Part shown: positions 5,255 to 12,726 of the stretch, one piece after another
How the letters are laid out: every line of letters begins with the position of its first letter
Numbering within the stretch: position 1 is the stretch's first letter
Source of the DNA: a virus
DNA: 35,083 nt
IMG/VR virus record: IMGVR_UViG_3300040960_001334
Coordinates: 1 to 35,083 of that record
Direction: 5' to 3' (one strand)
Position numbers and translations under genes: made by a program
The notes under the pieces: model-generated
Database searches by the model: none
What the model was told of the DNA's origin: nothing
Seen by the model: only the letters and a program-made list of their open reading frames with translations

Positions 5255-7243
5255 ATGCGCTACTTGAAACAATCAACGGCTGTTGATGTGATGCTCGGCC
5301 CCTTTGTAGACAGCACTGATGGTTCGACGACAGAAGAAGCACTGACGCTATCCCAGGCTGACTTGCAGCTATCAAAAAATGGCGGAGCAGCAGCGCAGAA
5401 GAATGACACGACTTCCGGCACTCACCGCTATGGTGGCAATTACATGATTGATCTGGACGCCACAGACACGAACACTCTTGGCTCCCTTCGCCTGATGTGT
5501 AAAGAAAGCGGTGCGCTCCCCATTGTGGCTGACTTCATGGTAATCCCGGCCAATGTCTACGATAGCCTGATTGGCGGCACGGATACGCTTGAAGTAGACA
5601 CCACTCTTATTGAAGGGGTGGATGCCACAAATCAGATCAACGCCGCAGCAGACACCGCAATCAGTGACGCCGCTCTGGCCACCGCAGCCGCCTTGGCCAC
5701 CGTAGACAGCAACGTAGACGCAATCCTTGTGGACACGGGAACGACCATTCCCGCACAGATTACGGGGTTGAACGACTTATCAGCGGCACAGGTCAACGCA
5801 GAGGTTGACACGGCCATCGCAGACGCGGCACTGGCAACGGCGGCGAGCCTTGCGACTGTAGACGCGAATGTTGACGCCATTCTTGTGGATACCGGCACGA
5901 CAATTCCCGCACAGATTACGGGGTTGAATAACCTGTCAGCCGCCCAGGTTAATGCGGAAGTTGATACTGCAATTGCTGATGCAGCATTGGCAACGGCAGC
6001 AAACTTGGCCACGGTTGACACGAATGTCGATGCCATTCTTGTGGACACAAGCACGACTATTCCGGCGCAGATCAGCGGGTTAAATGATATTTCGGCCGCC
6101 CAGGTTAATGCGGAAGTCGATACAGCTCTTGCCGACTATGACGGCCCGACGAAAGCCGAACTCGACGCTGGTCTGGCGGCGCTGAATGATCCAACGGCGG
6201 CGGCTATTGCAGATGCCGTATTGGATGAGGCGTTGGCAGGGCACGCTACAGCGGGGACTTTAGGCAAGGCTGTCACAGACATTGAGGCCGACACGAACGA
6301 ATTGCAAAGTGACGATGTGCCAGGATTAATCGCAGCACTGAACAACTTGTCAGCGGCACAAGTCAACGCGGAAGTCGATACTGCGATTGCCGATGCTGGC
6401 CTTGCTACATCGGTTGCACTGGCGACAGTTGATGCCATTGTGGATGCCATTCTCGTAGACACAGGAACTACCATACCGGGGTTGATTGCAGCCCTGAACG
6501 ACCTAAGTGCCGCCCAAGTTAATGCAGAGGTAGATACGGCGATTACTGATGCCGCGCTTGCTACAGCCGCAAACCTGGCGACAGTCGACGGCATTGTGGA
6601 TGCAATCTTGGTCGACACGGCTACGACCATTCCGGGATTGATTGCCGCGTTGAACGACTTATCAGCTGCCCAAGTCAACGCAGAGGTGGACACGGCGCTT
6701 GCCGACTATGATGGCCCAACCAAGGCTGAACTTGATGCAGGGCTGGCAGCGCTGAATGATTTGTCTGCAGCCGAAGTGAACGCAGAAGTTGACACCGCAC
6801 TTGCTGACTACGATGCGCCAACAAAGGCAGAATTGGACGCTGGCCTTGCGGCACTGAATGACCCGACTGCCGCAGCGATTGCCGATGCGGTGCTAGACGA
6901 GGCAACGGCAGGTCACACAACACCGGGAACTGTTGGCGCAGCCATTGTAGATATACTGGCAGACACGAACGAGCTACAGGCGGATGATGTGCCCGGCCTA
7001 ATTGCGGCGCTGAATGACGTATCAATTGGTGATATACTGCAAACGCAGTTGACTGAAAGTTATGCCGCAGACGGCACAGCACCAACGCTGACGCAAGCTG
7101 TGATGCTAATCATGCAGCACCTGACAGAGGTGGAACTTGTCGGCACCACATGGACCACGAAGAAACTGGACGGGACTACCACAGCGGCAACATTTACAAC
7201 GGATGATGCCAACGACCCAACCAGCATTACTAGGACAGGCTGA
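5255..7243 (+). CDS. Long repeat-containing fibre protein
   Basis: A 662-residue protein in three parts. Residues 1-125 are a compact N-terminal domain (MRYLKQSTAVDVMLGPFVDS; GTHRYGGNYMIDLDATDTNT), probably the attachment domain. Residues about 128-590 are Ala/Asp-rich repeats without aromatic core. The module LSAAQVNAEVDTA is present seven times, alternating with ATVDxNVDAILVDTGTTIPA units, and a longer DYDGPTKAELDAGLAALND block recurs. This pattern suits a long trimeric coiled fibre shaft. The C-terminal 75 residues (from about SIGDILQTQL) form a terminal domain with a TWTTKKLDGTT-type beta strand, common in phage structural proteins. The stop overlaps the next start (TGATG). Whether it sits on tail or capsid cannot be told from sequence. 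Confidence 0.8.
   Translation: MRYLKQSTAVDVMLGPFVDSTDGSTTEEALTLSQADLQLSKNGGAAAQKNDTTSGTHRYGGNYMIDLDATDTNTLGSLRLMCKESGALPIVADFMVIPANVYDSLIGGTDTLEVDTTLIEGVDATNQINAAADTAISDAALATAAALATVDSNVDAILVDTGTTIPAQITGLNDLSAAQVNAEVDTAIADAALATAASLATVDANVDAILVDTGTTIPAQITGLNNLSAAQVNAEVDTAIADAALATAANLATVDTNVDAILVDTSTTIPAQISGLNDISAAQVNAEVDTALADYDGPTKAELDAGLAALNDPTAAAIADAVLDEALAGHATAGTLGKAVTDIEADTNELQSDDVPGLIAALNNLSAAQVNAEVDTAIADAGLATSVALATVDAIVDAILVDTGTTIPGLIAALNDLSAAQVNAEVDTAITDAALATAANLATVDGIVDAILVDTATTIPGLIAALNDLSAAQVNAEVDTALADYDGPTKAELDAGLAALNDLSAAEVNAEVDTALADYDAPTKAELDAGLAALNDPTAAAIADAVLDEATAGHTTPGTVGAAIVDILADTNELQADDVPGLIAALNDVSIGDILQTQLTESYAADGTAPTLTQAVMLIMQHLTEVELVGTTWTTKKLDGTTTAATFTTDDANDPTSITRTG
5640..7020 (+). 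repeat. Protein-level tandem repeats encoded with scrambled codons
   Basis: The module SAAQVNAEVDTA appears near 5783, 5936, 6092, 6350, 6512, 6664 and, as SAAEVNAEVDTA, near 6766. The amino acids are almost unchanged while third positions vary: valine in the VNAEVD core is GTC, GTT, GTA or GTG, and the first serine is TCA, TCG, AGT or TCT. There are no long identical DNA blocks. Confidence 0.85.
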
Positions 7244-7446
7244 TGCGGATTGTTTCGCGGGGATTTGGTGTTAGTGATGGCCGTGTGGTCATGCGGGGTT
7301 TTTATTCTTCGTTTATCCCAAATCAAGCACGGGCAATTCCTGTCGGGAGCAGGTCACGGGCATTAAATGCTTCGGCGCGTTCGCGCACACTTACAGCAGG
7401 GGGCAGGGGGCGCAGCCTTAACGTATCAAACAAGGTGACAGACTAA
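7243..7446 (+). CDS. Small basic repeat protein of the virion group
   Basis: A 67-residue basic protein. Its second half consists of about three ten-residue repeats of the form xxRxRxLxxx (GSRSRALNA, SARSRTLTA, GGRGRSLNV). Short proteins with such Arg/aromatic ten-residue repeats recur beside fibre genes in many siphophages; their job is unknown. It is coupled to the fibre gene (start and stop overlap in TGATG) and ends in overlap with the next start (ATG at 7446). Confidence 0.65.
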   Translation: MRIVSRGFGVSDGRVVMRGFYSSFIPNQARAIPVGSRSRALNASARSRTLTAGGRGRSLNVSNKVTD

Positions 7447-7742
7447 TGACACAAGTTCAGATCAAGTCCCCAGGCTCAATCTTCGATTGGTCATTTGATT
7501 GGGATGCCGACAGCGTGTTGAGCGCTAGTGAAACCATTTCAACGAGTTCGTGGGCTGTATCACCTACAGGTGAAATGACTACCAGCAGCCCTGCAATAGA
7601 CAACGACAACAAACAGACAAGCGTTATGGTTACAGCAGGCAATGACCGCACAACGTACCGCCTGACTAACACCATCGCCACTAGTGCCGGGCGCACCCAC
7701 GAACGGATGATTACTGTTCGGGTTGCCCCTGTCGGCCTTTAG
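7446..7742 (+). CDS. Small beta-sandwich-like virion protein
   Basis: A 98-residue protein. The layout matches a family of small phage proteins with an Ig-like or BppU-like fold: a 'FDWSFDWDADSVLSASETIS' segment, a central 'SSWAVSPTGEMTT' strand, and a C-terminal 'YRLTNTIATSAGRTHERMIT' ending. Such proteins usually accompany small Arg-repeat proteins and fibre genes, as here. Its stop overlaps that of the convergent minus-strand gene (shared bases 7739-7742), which ends this gene group. Confidence 0.7.
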   Translation: MTQVQIKSPGSIFDWSFDWDADSVLSASETISTSSWAVSPTGEMTTSSPAIDNDNKQTSVMVTAGNDRTTYRLTNTIATSAGRTHERMITVRVAPVGL

Positions 7743-8038
7743 GCGCGTTTCATCTTCGTAACATCACCAAAGCTGGTCATCAAGTTGTGAACTTGGTGTA
7801 ACCCGCAGGGCCATATTTGGAAGTTGGTGGCGGTTTCTACGGCGACGTCAGACGCTGTGAAAGACTTTTCGGCAGGGTGCCGGTAAAGGTGGCAGAAGAT
7901 AGCGTGCCGCTGATCCATAGGCACAATGGGAAATAGCTCAAAAACGTGGTTGTTGATAAACAAGTTGAGCGCCGCCCGTGCTTCGTCCCAATTGTCAGCT
8001 TCGCCTATTTCTTGACCGTTAAAGAATACCGTCTTCAT
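7739..8038 (-). CDS. Hypothetical protein, convergent minus-strand gene
   Basis: A 99-residue protein with a clear ribosome site (GGAAGGGAC) 7 bases before its ATG. It is probably soluble, with a 'DNWDEARAALNLFINNHVFE' helix and a His-rich segment (DQRHAIFCHLYRH). No family is recognised. It is a single minus-strand gene between two plus-strand groups and shares stop-codon bases with the virion gene on its left. It could be a late-acquired accessory gene or an early gene that is silent in late infection. Confidence 0.65.
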   Translation of the reverse strand: MKTVFFNGQEIGEADNWDEARAALNLFINNHVFELFPIVPMDQRHAIFCHLYRHPAEKSFTASDVAVETATNFQIWPCGLHQVHNLMTSFGDVTKMKRA

Positions 8039-8227
8039 GGGTTGTCCCTTCCGTGAATTGCGATAGACGGAATACTACAGCAAGGGTAAAAAGAATGCAC
8101 CCTTAACGAAAAGTGCTGTGTCATTCGCACTAATTCAAACCATCGTTAGGGAAGGGGCGGTGGGAGTTACTTGGACGTTCGCCTGCCGCCCCGCCTTTTA
8201 CGATATGGACGTTCTAAAAGGTGGCGC
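8039..8227. promoter_or_regulatory. Divergent intergenic region before the DNA-modification cassette
   Basis: This 189-base gap separates the minus-strand gene ending at 7739 from the ParB-type gene. GGGGCGG (8154-8160) can pair with CCGCCCC (8186-8192) around a 25-base loop, followed by GCCTTTTA; it might be an attenuator. The nonamer TGGACGTTC occurs twice (8172-8180 and 8206-8214). It is also the core of the leader found before several minus-strand genes. I see no convincing promoter. Confidence 0.35.
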
Positions 8228-8842
8228 ATGGACAAGAAAAAATACAAGATAACCTGGCGCAATACGGATGATCTTATTCCGTATGCTCGCAATGCCCGCG
8301 TTCACAGTGATGAACAGGTGGCGCAGATAGCCGCAAGCATATCCGAGTTCGGCTGGACTAACCCGATATTGCTAGATGGCGACAACGGCGTGATTGCCGG
8401 ACATGGCCGTTTGATGGCAGCGCGGAAGCTGGAACACAAAGAGGTTCCGACCATCGACCTGCACGGTTTAAGCGAAGCGCAGAAGCGGGCCTATATCATT
8501 GCGGATAACAAGACTGCCCTGAATGCCTCATGGGACTTTGATATGTTGACGGTTGAGTTTGAGGAACTGGCAGGCATGGATTTTGACCTGGCGCTGACCG
8601 GCTTTGGCGAAGTGGAAATTGACGCCATTGCCAATGATGGCCTTGACCTAAGTGTGCTGGATGACGTTTCAGATGATGAACTGGAAGGCTACGAGGCCAA
8701 CGTGCGGAAAGCCATACAAGTTGAATTTGAGCAGGAACACTTTGCCGAAGCGCAGGAGTTGTTTAAGTTTTGGCGTGAGCGTGAAGCATATGTTGGCGGC
8801 TTAATAATGGATTTCTTGCGAGCAGAAAAAAACAAGCTGTGA
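8228..8842 (+). CDS. ParB/sulfiredoxin-fold nuclease-domain protein
   Basis: A 204-residue protein. Residues 1-100 are a ParB N-terminal domain: IPYARNARVHSDEQVAQI, SISEFGWTNPILLD, the GHGRL signature near residue 59, then a Leu-rich segment and AYIIADNKTAL. In phages and plasmids this domain is often the N-terminal half of DNA methyltransferases; here no methylase motif follows. The C-terminal part is acidic, then ends in a KFWREREAYVGGLIMDFLRAEK-like helical segment also seen on free-standing phage ParB proteins. I chose ATG 8228 over an in-frame TTG at 8171 because AGGTGG precedes it and the family begins here. It overlaps the glycosyltransferase gene by four bases (GTGA). Likely guides or nicks DNA within the modification pathway. 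Confidence 0.82.
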   Translation: MDKKKYKITWRNTDDLIPYARNARVHSDEQVAQIAASISEFGWTNPILLDGDNGVIAGHGRLMAARKLEHKEVPTIDLHGLSEAQKRAYIIADNKTALNASWDFDMLTVEFEELAGMDFDLALTGFGEVEIDAIANDGLDLSVLDDVSDDELEGYEANVRKAIQVEFEQEHFAEAQELFKFWREREAYVGGLIMDFLRAEKNKL

Positions 8843-9570
8843 TTATCTGCATACCTACCAAGGGCCGACCCGAAACCAGCACCTACAAACTGTTTGAGGC
8901 AAGCGGGCATGAGGTTCATCACTTCATTGAGCCGCAAGACTTCGACGATTATGCCGTTCCAAACAAGGTCAACATCCAGGCCAACGATCAAGGGCTGGTC
9001 TACGCCCGTAACTTCATCATGGATTGGGCGCGGGGCAACGGCCACCAGTTCATATGCATGTGTGATGATGATATGACAGAGTTTGGTGTTGCTGTGAATA
9101 ACCGCTGTGTCAGTCAACCTGGTGCTGACGCACTAAGTGCGCCTATTGCAGCGTTTGAAAAGGCCGGGGCAGCGATAGGCGGGTTCAATGCGAGGCAATA
9201 CGCTTGGAGTGAAAAAAAAAGCTATCGCTTGAACGCTGGTAAGAGCGAAGGGGTAGTGTTGATGAACATGAGGAAAATATATTGGCGATATCGCGGAGGC
9301 ATGAAGCAAGACAGAGACTTCCTGATGCAGTGCCTAGATAATCGGCAGAACTTTATTTTTTTTCCAAAGGTATATTATGGAACCCCTGTTATTGGCACAA
9401 ATAAAGGGGGGCTGCATGAGCAATACGCAACAGGGGTTGACGCGAAAGCAGCGTATACTCTGCAAAAGCGATGGCCTGAATATTCCAAGATCATTGAACA
9501 GCACGGGCGCATTGACGTCCGGTTGGACTACAAGCGCAAGGCCGCAGATATGGGATTGAAGGTAATATGA
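8839..9570 (+). CDS. TET-associated glycosyltransferase (TAGT-like, GT-A fold)
   Basis: A 243-residue protein. It starts with IICIPTKGRP, a GT-A nucleotide-sugar-binding strand and loop. It has QGLVYARNFI near 51-60, the metal-binding acidic triad CDDDM (D76-D78), GGMKQDRDFLMQCLD near 153-167 (the usual acceptor/catalytic Asp segment) and a TNKGGLHEQY segment near 187-196. This order fits the small glycosyltransferases that accompany TET/JBP dioxygenases in phages and are thought to add a sugar to the hydroxymethyl group of an oxidised DNA base. It starts with GTG inside the stop of the ParB gene and ends in an ATGA overlap with the dioxygenase, so the cassette is translationally coupled. The sugar donor cannot be read from sequence. 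Confidence 0.82.
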   Translation: MIICIPTKGRPETSTYKLFEASGHEVHHFIEPQDFDDYAVPNKVNIQANDQGLVYARNFIMDWARGNGHQFICMCDDDMTEFGVAVNNRCVSQPGADALSAPIAAFEKAGAAIGGFNARQYAWSEKKSYRLNAGKSEGVVLMNMRKIYWRYRGGMKQDRDFLMQCLDNRQNFIFFPKVYYGTPVIGTNKGGLHEQYATGVDAKAAYTLQKRWPEYSKIIEQHGRIDVRLDYKRKAADMGLKVI

Positions 9571-10379
9571 ACACGCTGGAACTGGTCAGGCTGGATGGGC
9601 CAGCGGTTAAGGTCGGGCAGAAATGCCCCGCCATAGAACCCAACATTACCGAAGACACCATATTCACCGAGAGCGGGAAGCCTGTGGGGTTTTACCTGCG
9701 GGACATAACGCAGCACTCAACTATTGCCGGTGAACTGGCAGCTATCGCCAACAGGGAATTGTGCAGCGACAGGGTGCCAAAAACAGAAATGAGCCGTGGC
9801 CCCCAGGGCAGCAAGTTGGACAAACTAAAACGGCTACAAGAAGGAAAGAACCTTGTGACGCAATACAGCGCCATCCTTGGTTCAGTTCCACCAAAACCTC
9901 ATATGCGCCGACCCTACCCAACTATAAGCAGCGTTCATTCCTGCAAGACAGCTAAGATATTTGTGAAATCAATGCTTTACCTTTGCCGGGAAAGCGAGGC
10001 GCTTATAAAAAAGTTGATGCCTGAACAATACGAGGTGCAGAAAGCCGCCATAGCCGCCAACGTGCCGGTCAAATACAGGTTCGGTGAGTTGTTCACTAGT
10101 TCAATCAGCAATTACAACATCGCAGCCGATTATCACATAGACCGCGCCAACTTGCGGGATTGCGTCAATGTGATCATAGCCAAGCGGGAAGCGGCAACAG
10201 GCGGGAACACAAATGTTCCGTCCTTTGGTGCTACGGTCGATAGTTGCGATAATTCAATGCTCGTGTATCCAGCATGGAAAGACATACACGGCGTAACACC
10301 GATAGTGAAGCAGTTGCCTTATGGCTACAGGAACACGCTCGTATTCTACCCCCTAGCAGCGTTCGCAAAGTACGTTTGA
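9567..10379 (+). CDS. TET/JBP-family 2-oxoglutarate/Fe(II) DNA base dioxygenase
   Basis: A 270-residue protein. The double-stranded beta-helix core shows the iron ligands as YHIDRAN (H190, D192) and DIHGVTPI (H241), and the 2-oxoglutarate-binding Arg in YRNTLVFYPL (R255). The upstream LxxxANxELxSDRVPKxxM segment (about 58-75) is typical of phage TET/JBP proteins. The family oxidises the 5-methyl group of cytosine (TET) or thymine (JBP) in DNA to hydroxymethyl and beyond. A GAAGG ribosome site lies before the ATG, which overlaps the glycosyltransferase stop. Its own stop overlaps the start of the QueE-like gene (TGATG). No C5-methyltransferase is encoded in this phage, so whether the substrate is host-made 5-methylcytosine or thymine is open. 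All four key residues are present, so it should be active. Confidence 0.85.
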   Translation: MNTLELVRLDGPAVKVGQKCPAIEPNITEDTIFTESGKPVGFYLRDITQHSTIAGELAAIANRELCSDRVPKTEMSRGPQGSKLDKLKRLQEGKNLVTQYSAILGSVPPKPHMRRPYPTISSVHSCKTAKIFVKSMLYLCRESEALIKKLMPEQYEVQKAAIAANVPVKYRFGELFTSSISNYNIAADYHIDRANLRDCVNVIIAKREAATGGNTNVPSFGATVDSCDNSMLVYPAWKDIHGVTPIVKQLPYGYRNTLVFYPLAAFAKYV

Positions 10380-11047
10380 TGCTGCCAGTAAATGAGATAT
10401 TTCAAGCGGTGCAAACAATTGGAGCCTTCACCGGCACACCGTCTATCTTCATTCGTTTGCAGGGTTGCCCTGTAGGTTGCCCGTGGTGCAACACTAAACA
10501 TGCCTGGGCCATCAACGACGACACGCGCACAAATTTCGTTGATATGGTTGCCAAAGAAGAACTTGGTCAGCCAGAATGGGCATGGGTTGAGGCGAAGTGG
10601 CTGGTGGAATACATAGTCGGTTTGTTTGAAGGAAACCATGTCGTGATAACGGGCGGCGAGCCATGCCAATACGACCTGACGCCATTGACGAATATGCTTG
10701 AGGGATACGGCTACACAACCCAGGTTGAGACAAGCGGGGTGCTGCCGGTGCAGGTGTCAGCATTTACATTTGTGACCGTTTCACCCAAGATAGACCAGCC
10801 GGGCGGGTTGCAGGTTATTGAGCAGAACGTGATCGACGCTGACGAAATAACCTTTGCCATCAGCAGCGAGCGCGATATAGCCGCGCTTCAAAGCTTGTTA
10901 AATGCGTTAAAACGACCCGTGGGCATGGTATACCTGCACCCAATAAGGAGCACATACCAGAACGCCCGATTGTGTGTGCAGGCGGCAACAGAGGCAGGGT
11001 GGCGCGTATCGTTGCCTGCGATGTTCAACGGAGTTAGCGATGGGTGA
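10379..11047 (+). CDS. queE: QueE-like radical SAM enzyme (7-carboxy-7-deazaguanine synthase family), active-site divergent
   Basis: A 222-residue protein, the length of enterobacterial QueE. The N-terminus NEIFQAVQ..FTGTPSIFIRLQGC is strongly QueE-like. The radical SAM cluster Cys are C30, C34 and C37 (CPVGCPWC), followed by the family's NTKHAW. The SAM motif TGGEP is at 91-95. True QueE makes 7-carboxy-7-deazaguanine from carboxy-tetrahydropterin in queuosine and 7-deazaguanine DNA pathways. Two usually conserved elements are changed: QGEG is QTIG (12-15), losing the Glu, and the C-terminal QTHK is replaced by PAMF (213-216). No QueC, QueD, FolE or DpdA gene is visible. The gene symbol marks family, not proven activity. 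The ATG at 10379 overlaps the dioxygenase stop; an upstream in-frame start at 10274 would only add residues antisense to family alignment. Confidence 0.85.
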   Translation: MLPVNEIFQAVQTIGAFTGTPSIFIRLQGCPVGCPWCNTKHAWAINDDTRTNFVDMVAKEELGQPEWAWVEAKWLVEYIVGLFEGNHVVITGGEPCQYDLTPLTNMLEGYGYTTQVETSGVLPVQVSAFTFVTVSPKIDQPGGLQVIEQNVIDADEITFAISSERDIAALQSLLNALKRPVGMVYLHPIRSTYQNARLCVQAATEAGWRVSLPAMFNGVSDG

Positions 11048-11492
11048 CAACCCGCACAAGGACCATTTTGCGCCTGAAAAGGTGGCCCAAGTGCTGATTG
11101 ACTGTGGCGGCATCAAGGCTGTGGCAGCGAAGGCGTTGGGTTGTTCGCGTCAGACAATCTATAATTACATTGAGAAATACGATATGTGCAGGGATGCCGT
11201 GGAAGAAGGCATTGAGATCGTTCTGGATAAAGCCGAATACAATTTGGTTCAAGGCATCGCTGACGGGCACGAAGGTTTTACCAAATATTACTTGAACAAC
11301 AAAGGAGCGCGGCGTGGCTACGGTTTTAGACCGGAGGCAAATGGAGCAATCGGCGGACCCGATCAGGCTGCGGAAAGTGCAGCGTCCGGCGCAAGACTTG
11401 TCGCTGATAGAATTACTCGCTTGTCAGCCGCAATCGACGCTAGACCATTACCTGAAAGTGTGGATGGAGACGAACCAGAGCGAGTTGAGTGA
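11040..11492 (+). CDS. Terminase small subunit
   Basis: A 150-residue protein with an N-terminal helix-turn-helix of terminase small-subunit type: 'EKVAQVLIDCGGIKAVAAKA' then LGCSRQTIYNYIEKY. A 'KAEYNLVQGIADG' helix and KYYLNNKGARRGYG follow, the usual oligomerisation part. It binds the packaging site on phage DNA and recruits the large subunit. ATG 11040 overlaps the end of the QueE-like gene by eight bases. The last 179 bases overlap the chosen start of the large subunit in another frame. Confidence 0.82.
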   Translation: MGDNPHKDHFAPEKVAQVLIDCGGIKAVAAKALGCSRQTIYNYIEKYDMCRDAVEEGIEIVLDKAEYNLVQGIADGHEGFTKYYLNNKGARRGYGFRPEANGAIGGPDQAAESAASGARLVADRITRLSAAIDARPLPESVDGDEPERVE

Positions 11493-12726
11493 CCTTCAAT
11501 ATGATTGGGAATTCAACGGCAGGCCGTCACAATTTGCACCAAAGGGGAACTGGACCATATGGGCATTGGTCGCAGGCCGAGGGTTCGGCAAGAACCGCAG
11601 CGGCGTAGAATGGGTGCGAAGCCTTGTAGAAGGGCCAACCCCACTAACAGCACCAGAAGGTGCGCCAAAGTGGATTAACATTGTCTCCAGCACCAGTTCT
11701 GACAATCGCGACTTCGTGGTCGAAGGCGAAAGCGGGTTTCTCAACCTTTGCCCCCCCGACTATATGCCAACCTATGAGCCATCCAAACGGCGTTTGACTT
11801 GGCCTAATGGGTGCCGTGCTACGTTGTTCAGCGCAGAAGAACCCGAAAGCCTGCGCGGGGCACAAGGCGAGGTGTCGTGGTGTGACGAACTGGCAAAGTG
11901 GAAATATCCAGACAGGGCATGGTCCAACCTGCGGTTCGGTATGCGCCTTGGTGAGAACCCCCGCACCCTGATAACAACAACACCGCGCCCGGTGAAACTG
12001 CTCATTGACCTAATGAAGCGTGAACGCACCCACGTTACCAGCGGCACGACCTACGACAACGCCAGCAACCTCGCCAAGTCATTCTTTGAAGATGTTATCA
12101 CCGACTATGAAGGCACCCGACTAGGTCGCCAGGAGCTAATGGGCGAACTGCTTTTAGACCGCCCCGGCGCACTGTGGAACCTCGAACAACTGGATATGCT
12201 GCGGGTTGACCAAGCACCCGAAGACCTTGTGAGAGTGGCCGTGGCTGTTGACCCAGCCGTTACTGCTAATGACGGTTCAGACGAAACAGGCATTGTTGTT
12301 GGCGGCAAAGCCGCAGACGGTCACGGTTACTTGTTGGGGGACTATACGATCAAGGGTTCACCGAACGAATGGGCCACCAAAGCAGTGCAGGCGTACTACG
12401 AGCATGAAGCCGATTGCATCGTGGCAGAAGTCAACCAAGGCGGCGACATGGTTGCAAGCACTATCCATGCGGTAGACAAATCTGTTAAAGTCGTGTCAGT
12501 TCGCGCAACGAGGGGCAAAGTTGTTAGAGCGGAGCCGGTAGCTGCGCTATACGAACAGAACAAGGTGCATCATGTTGGCACCTTCTCGAAGTTGGAAGAT
12601 CAGATGGTGAATTTCACACAAGACTTTGACGCCAAGAAAGAAGGGTATTCCCCCGACAGGCTTGACGCTGCTGTGTGGCTGTGGGTTCACCTAATGGTCA
12701 AAACGAAAAGGAAGCCCCAGGTATGA
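11314..12726 (+). CDS. Terminase large subunit (ATPase and nuclease)
   Basis: A 470-residue protein driving genome packaging. The ATPase part shows a Walker A-like AGRGFGKNRSG, in which the usual Thr/Ser after GK is Asn, a Walker B ending in SWCDE with catalytic Glu, and the coupling motif ITTTPRP. The nuclease part shows VAVDPAV, IVAEVNQGG and SPDRLDAAVW, carrying the acidic metal-binding residues. The pattern resembles the gene-transfer-agent and alphaproteobacterial siphophage type. GTG 11314 has AAAGGAG six bases upstream but gives a long overlap with the small subunit; ATG 11341 (GGAGG three bases away) and ATG 11464 are alternatives. The stop overlaps the portal start (ATGA). Confidence 0.92.
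   Translation: MATVLDRRQMEQSADPIRLRKVQRPAQDLSLIELLACQPQSTLDHYLKVWMETNQSELSDLQYDWEFNGRPSQFAPKGNWTIWALVAGRGFGKNRSGVEWVRSLVEGPTPLTAPEGAPKWINIVSSTSSDNRDFVVEGESGFLNLCPPDYMPTYEPSKRRLTWPNGCRATLFSAEEPESLRGAQGEVSWCDELAKWKYPDRAWSNLRFGMRLGENPRTLITTTPRPVKLLIDLMKRERTHVTSGTTYDNASNLAKSFFEDVITDYEGTRLGRQELMGELLLDRPGALWNLEQLDMLRVDQAPEDLVRVAVAVDPAVTANDGSDETGIVVGGKAADGHGYLLGDYTIKGSPNEWATKAVQAYYEHEADCIVAEVNQGGDMVASTIHAVDKSVKVVSVRATRGKVVRAEPVAALYEQNKVHHVGTFSKLEDQMVNFTQDFDAKKEGYSPDRLDAAVWLWVHLMVKTKRKPQV

Noticed and set aside
5632-6693. Long antisense frames within the fibre gene (minus strand).
   Set aside because: They are a by-product of Ala/Asp-rich repeats, which rarely give stop codons in reverse, and have no ribosome sites.
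8154-8192. Terminator before the modification cassette.
   Set aside because: The loop is 25 bases and the T run is only four after GCC, so I record it only as a possible attenuator.
10274-10378. N-terminal extension of the QueE-like protein.
   Set aside because: It overlaps the dioxygenase end, and the QueE family begins at NEIFQ, just after ATG 10379.
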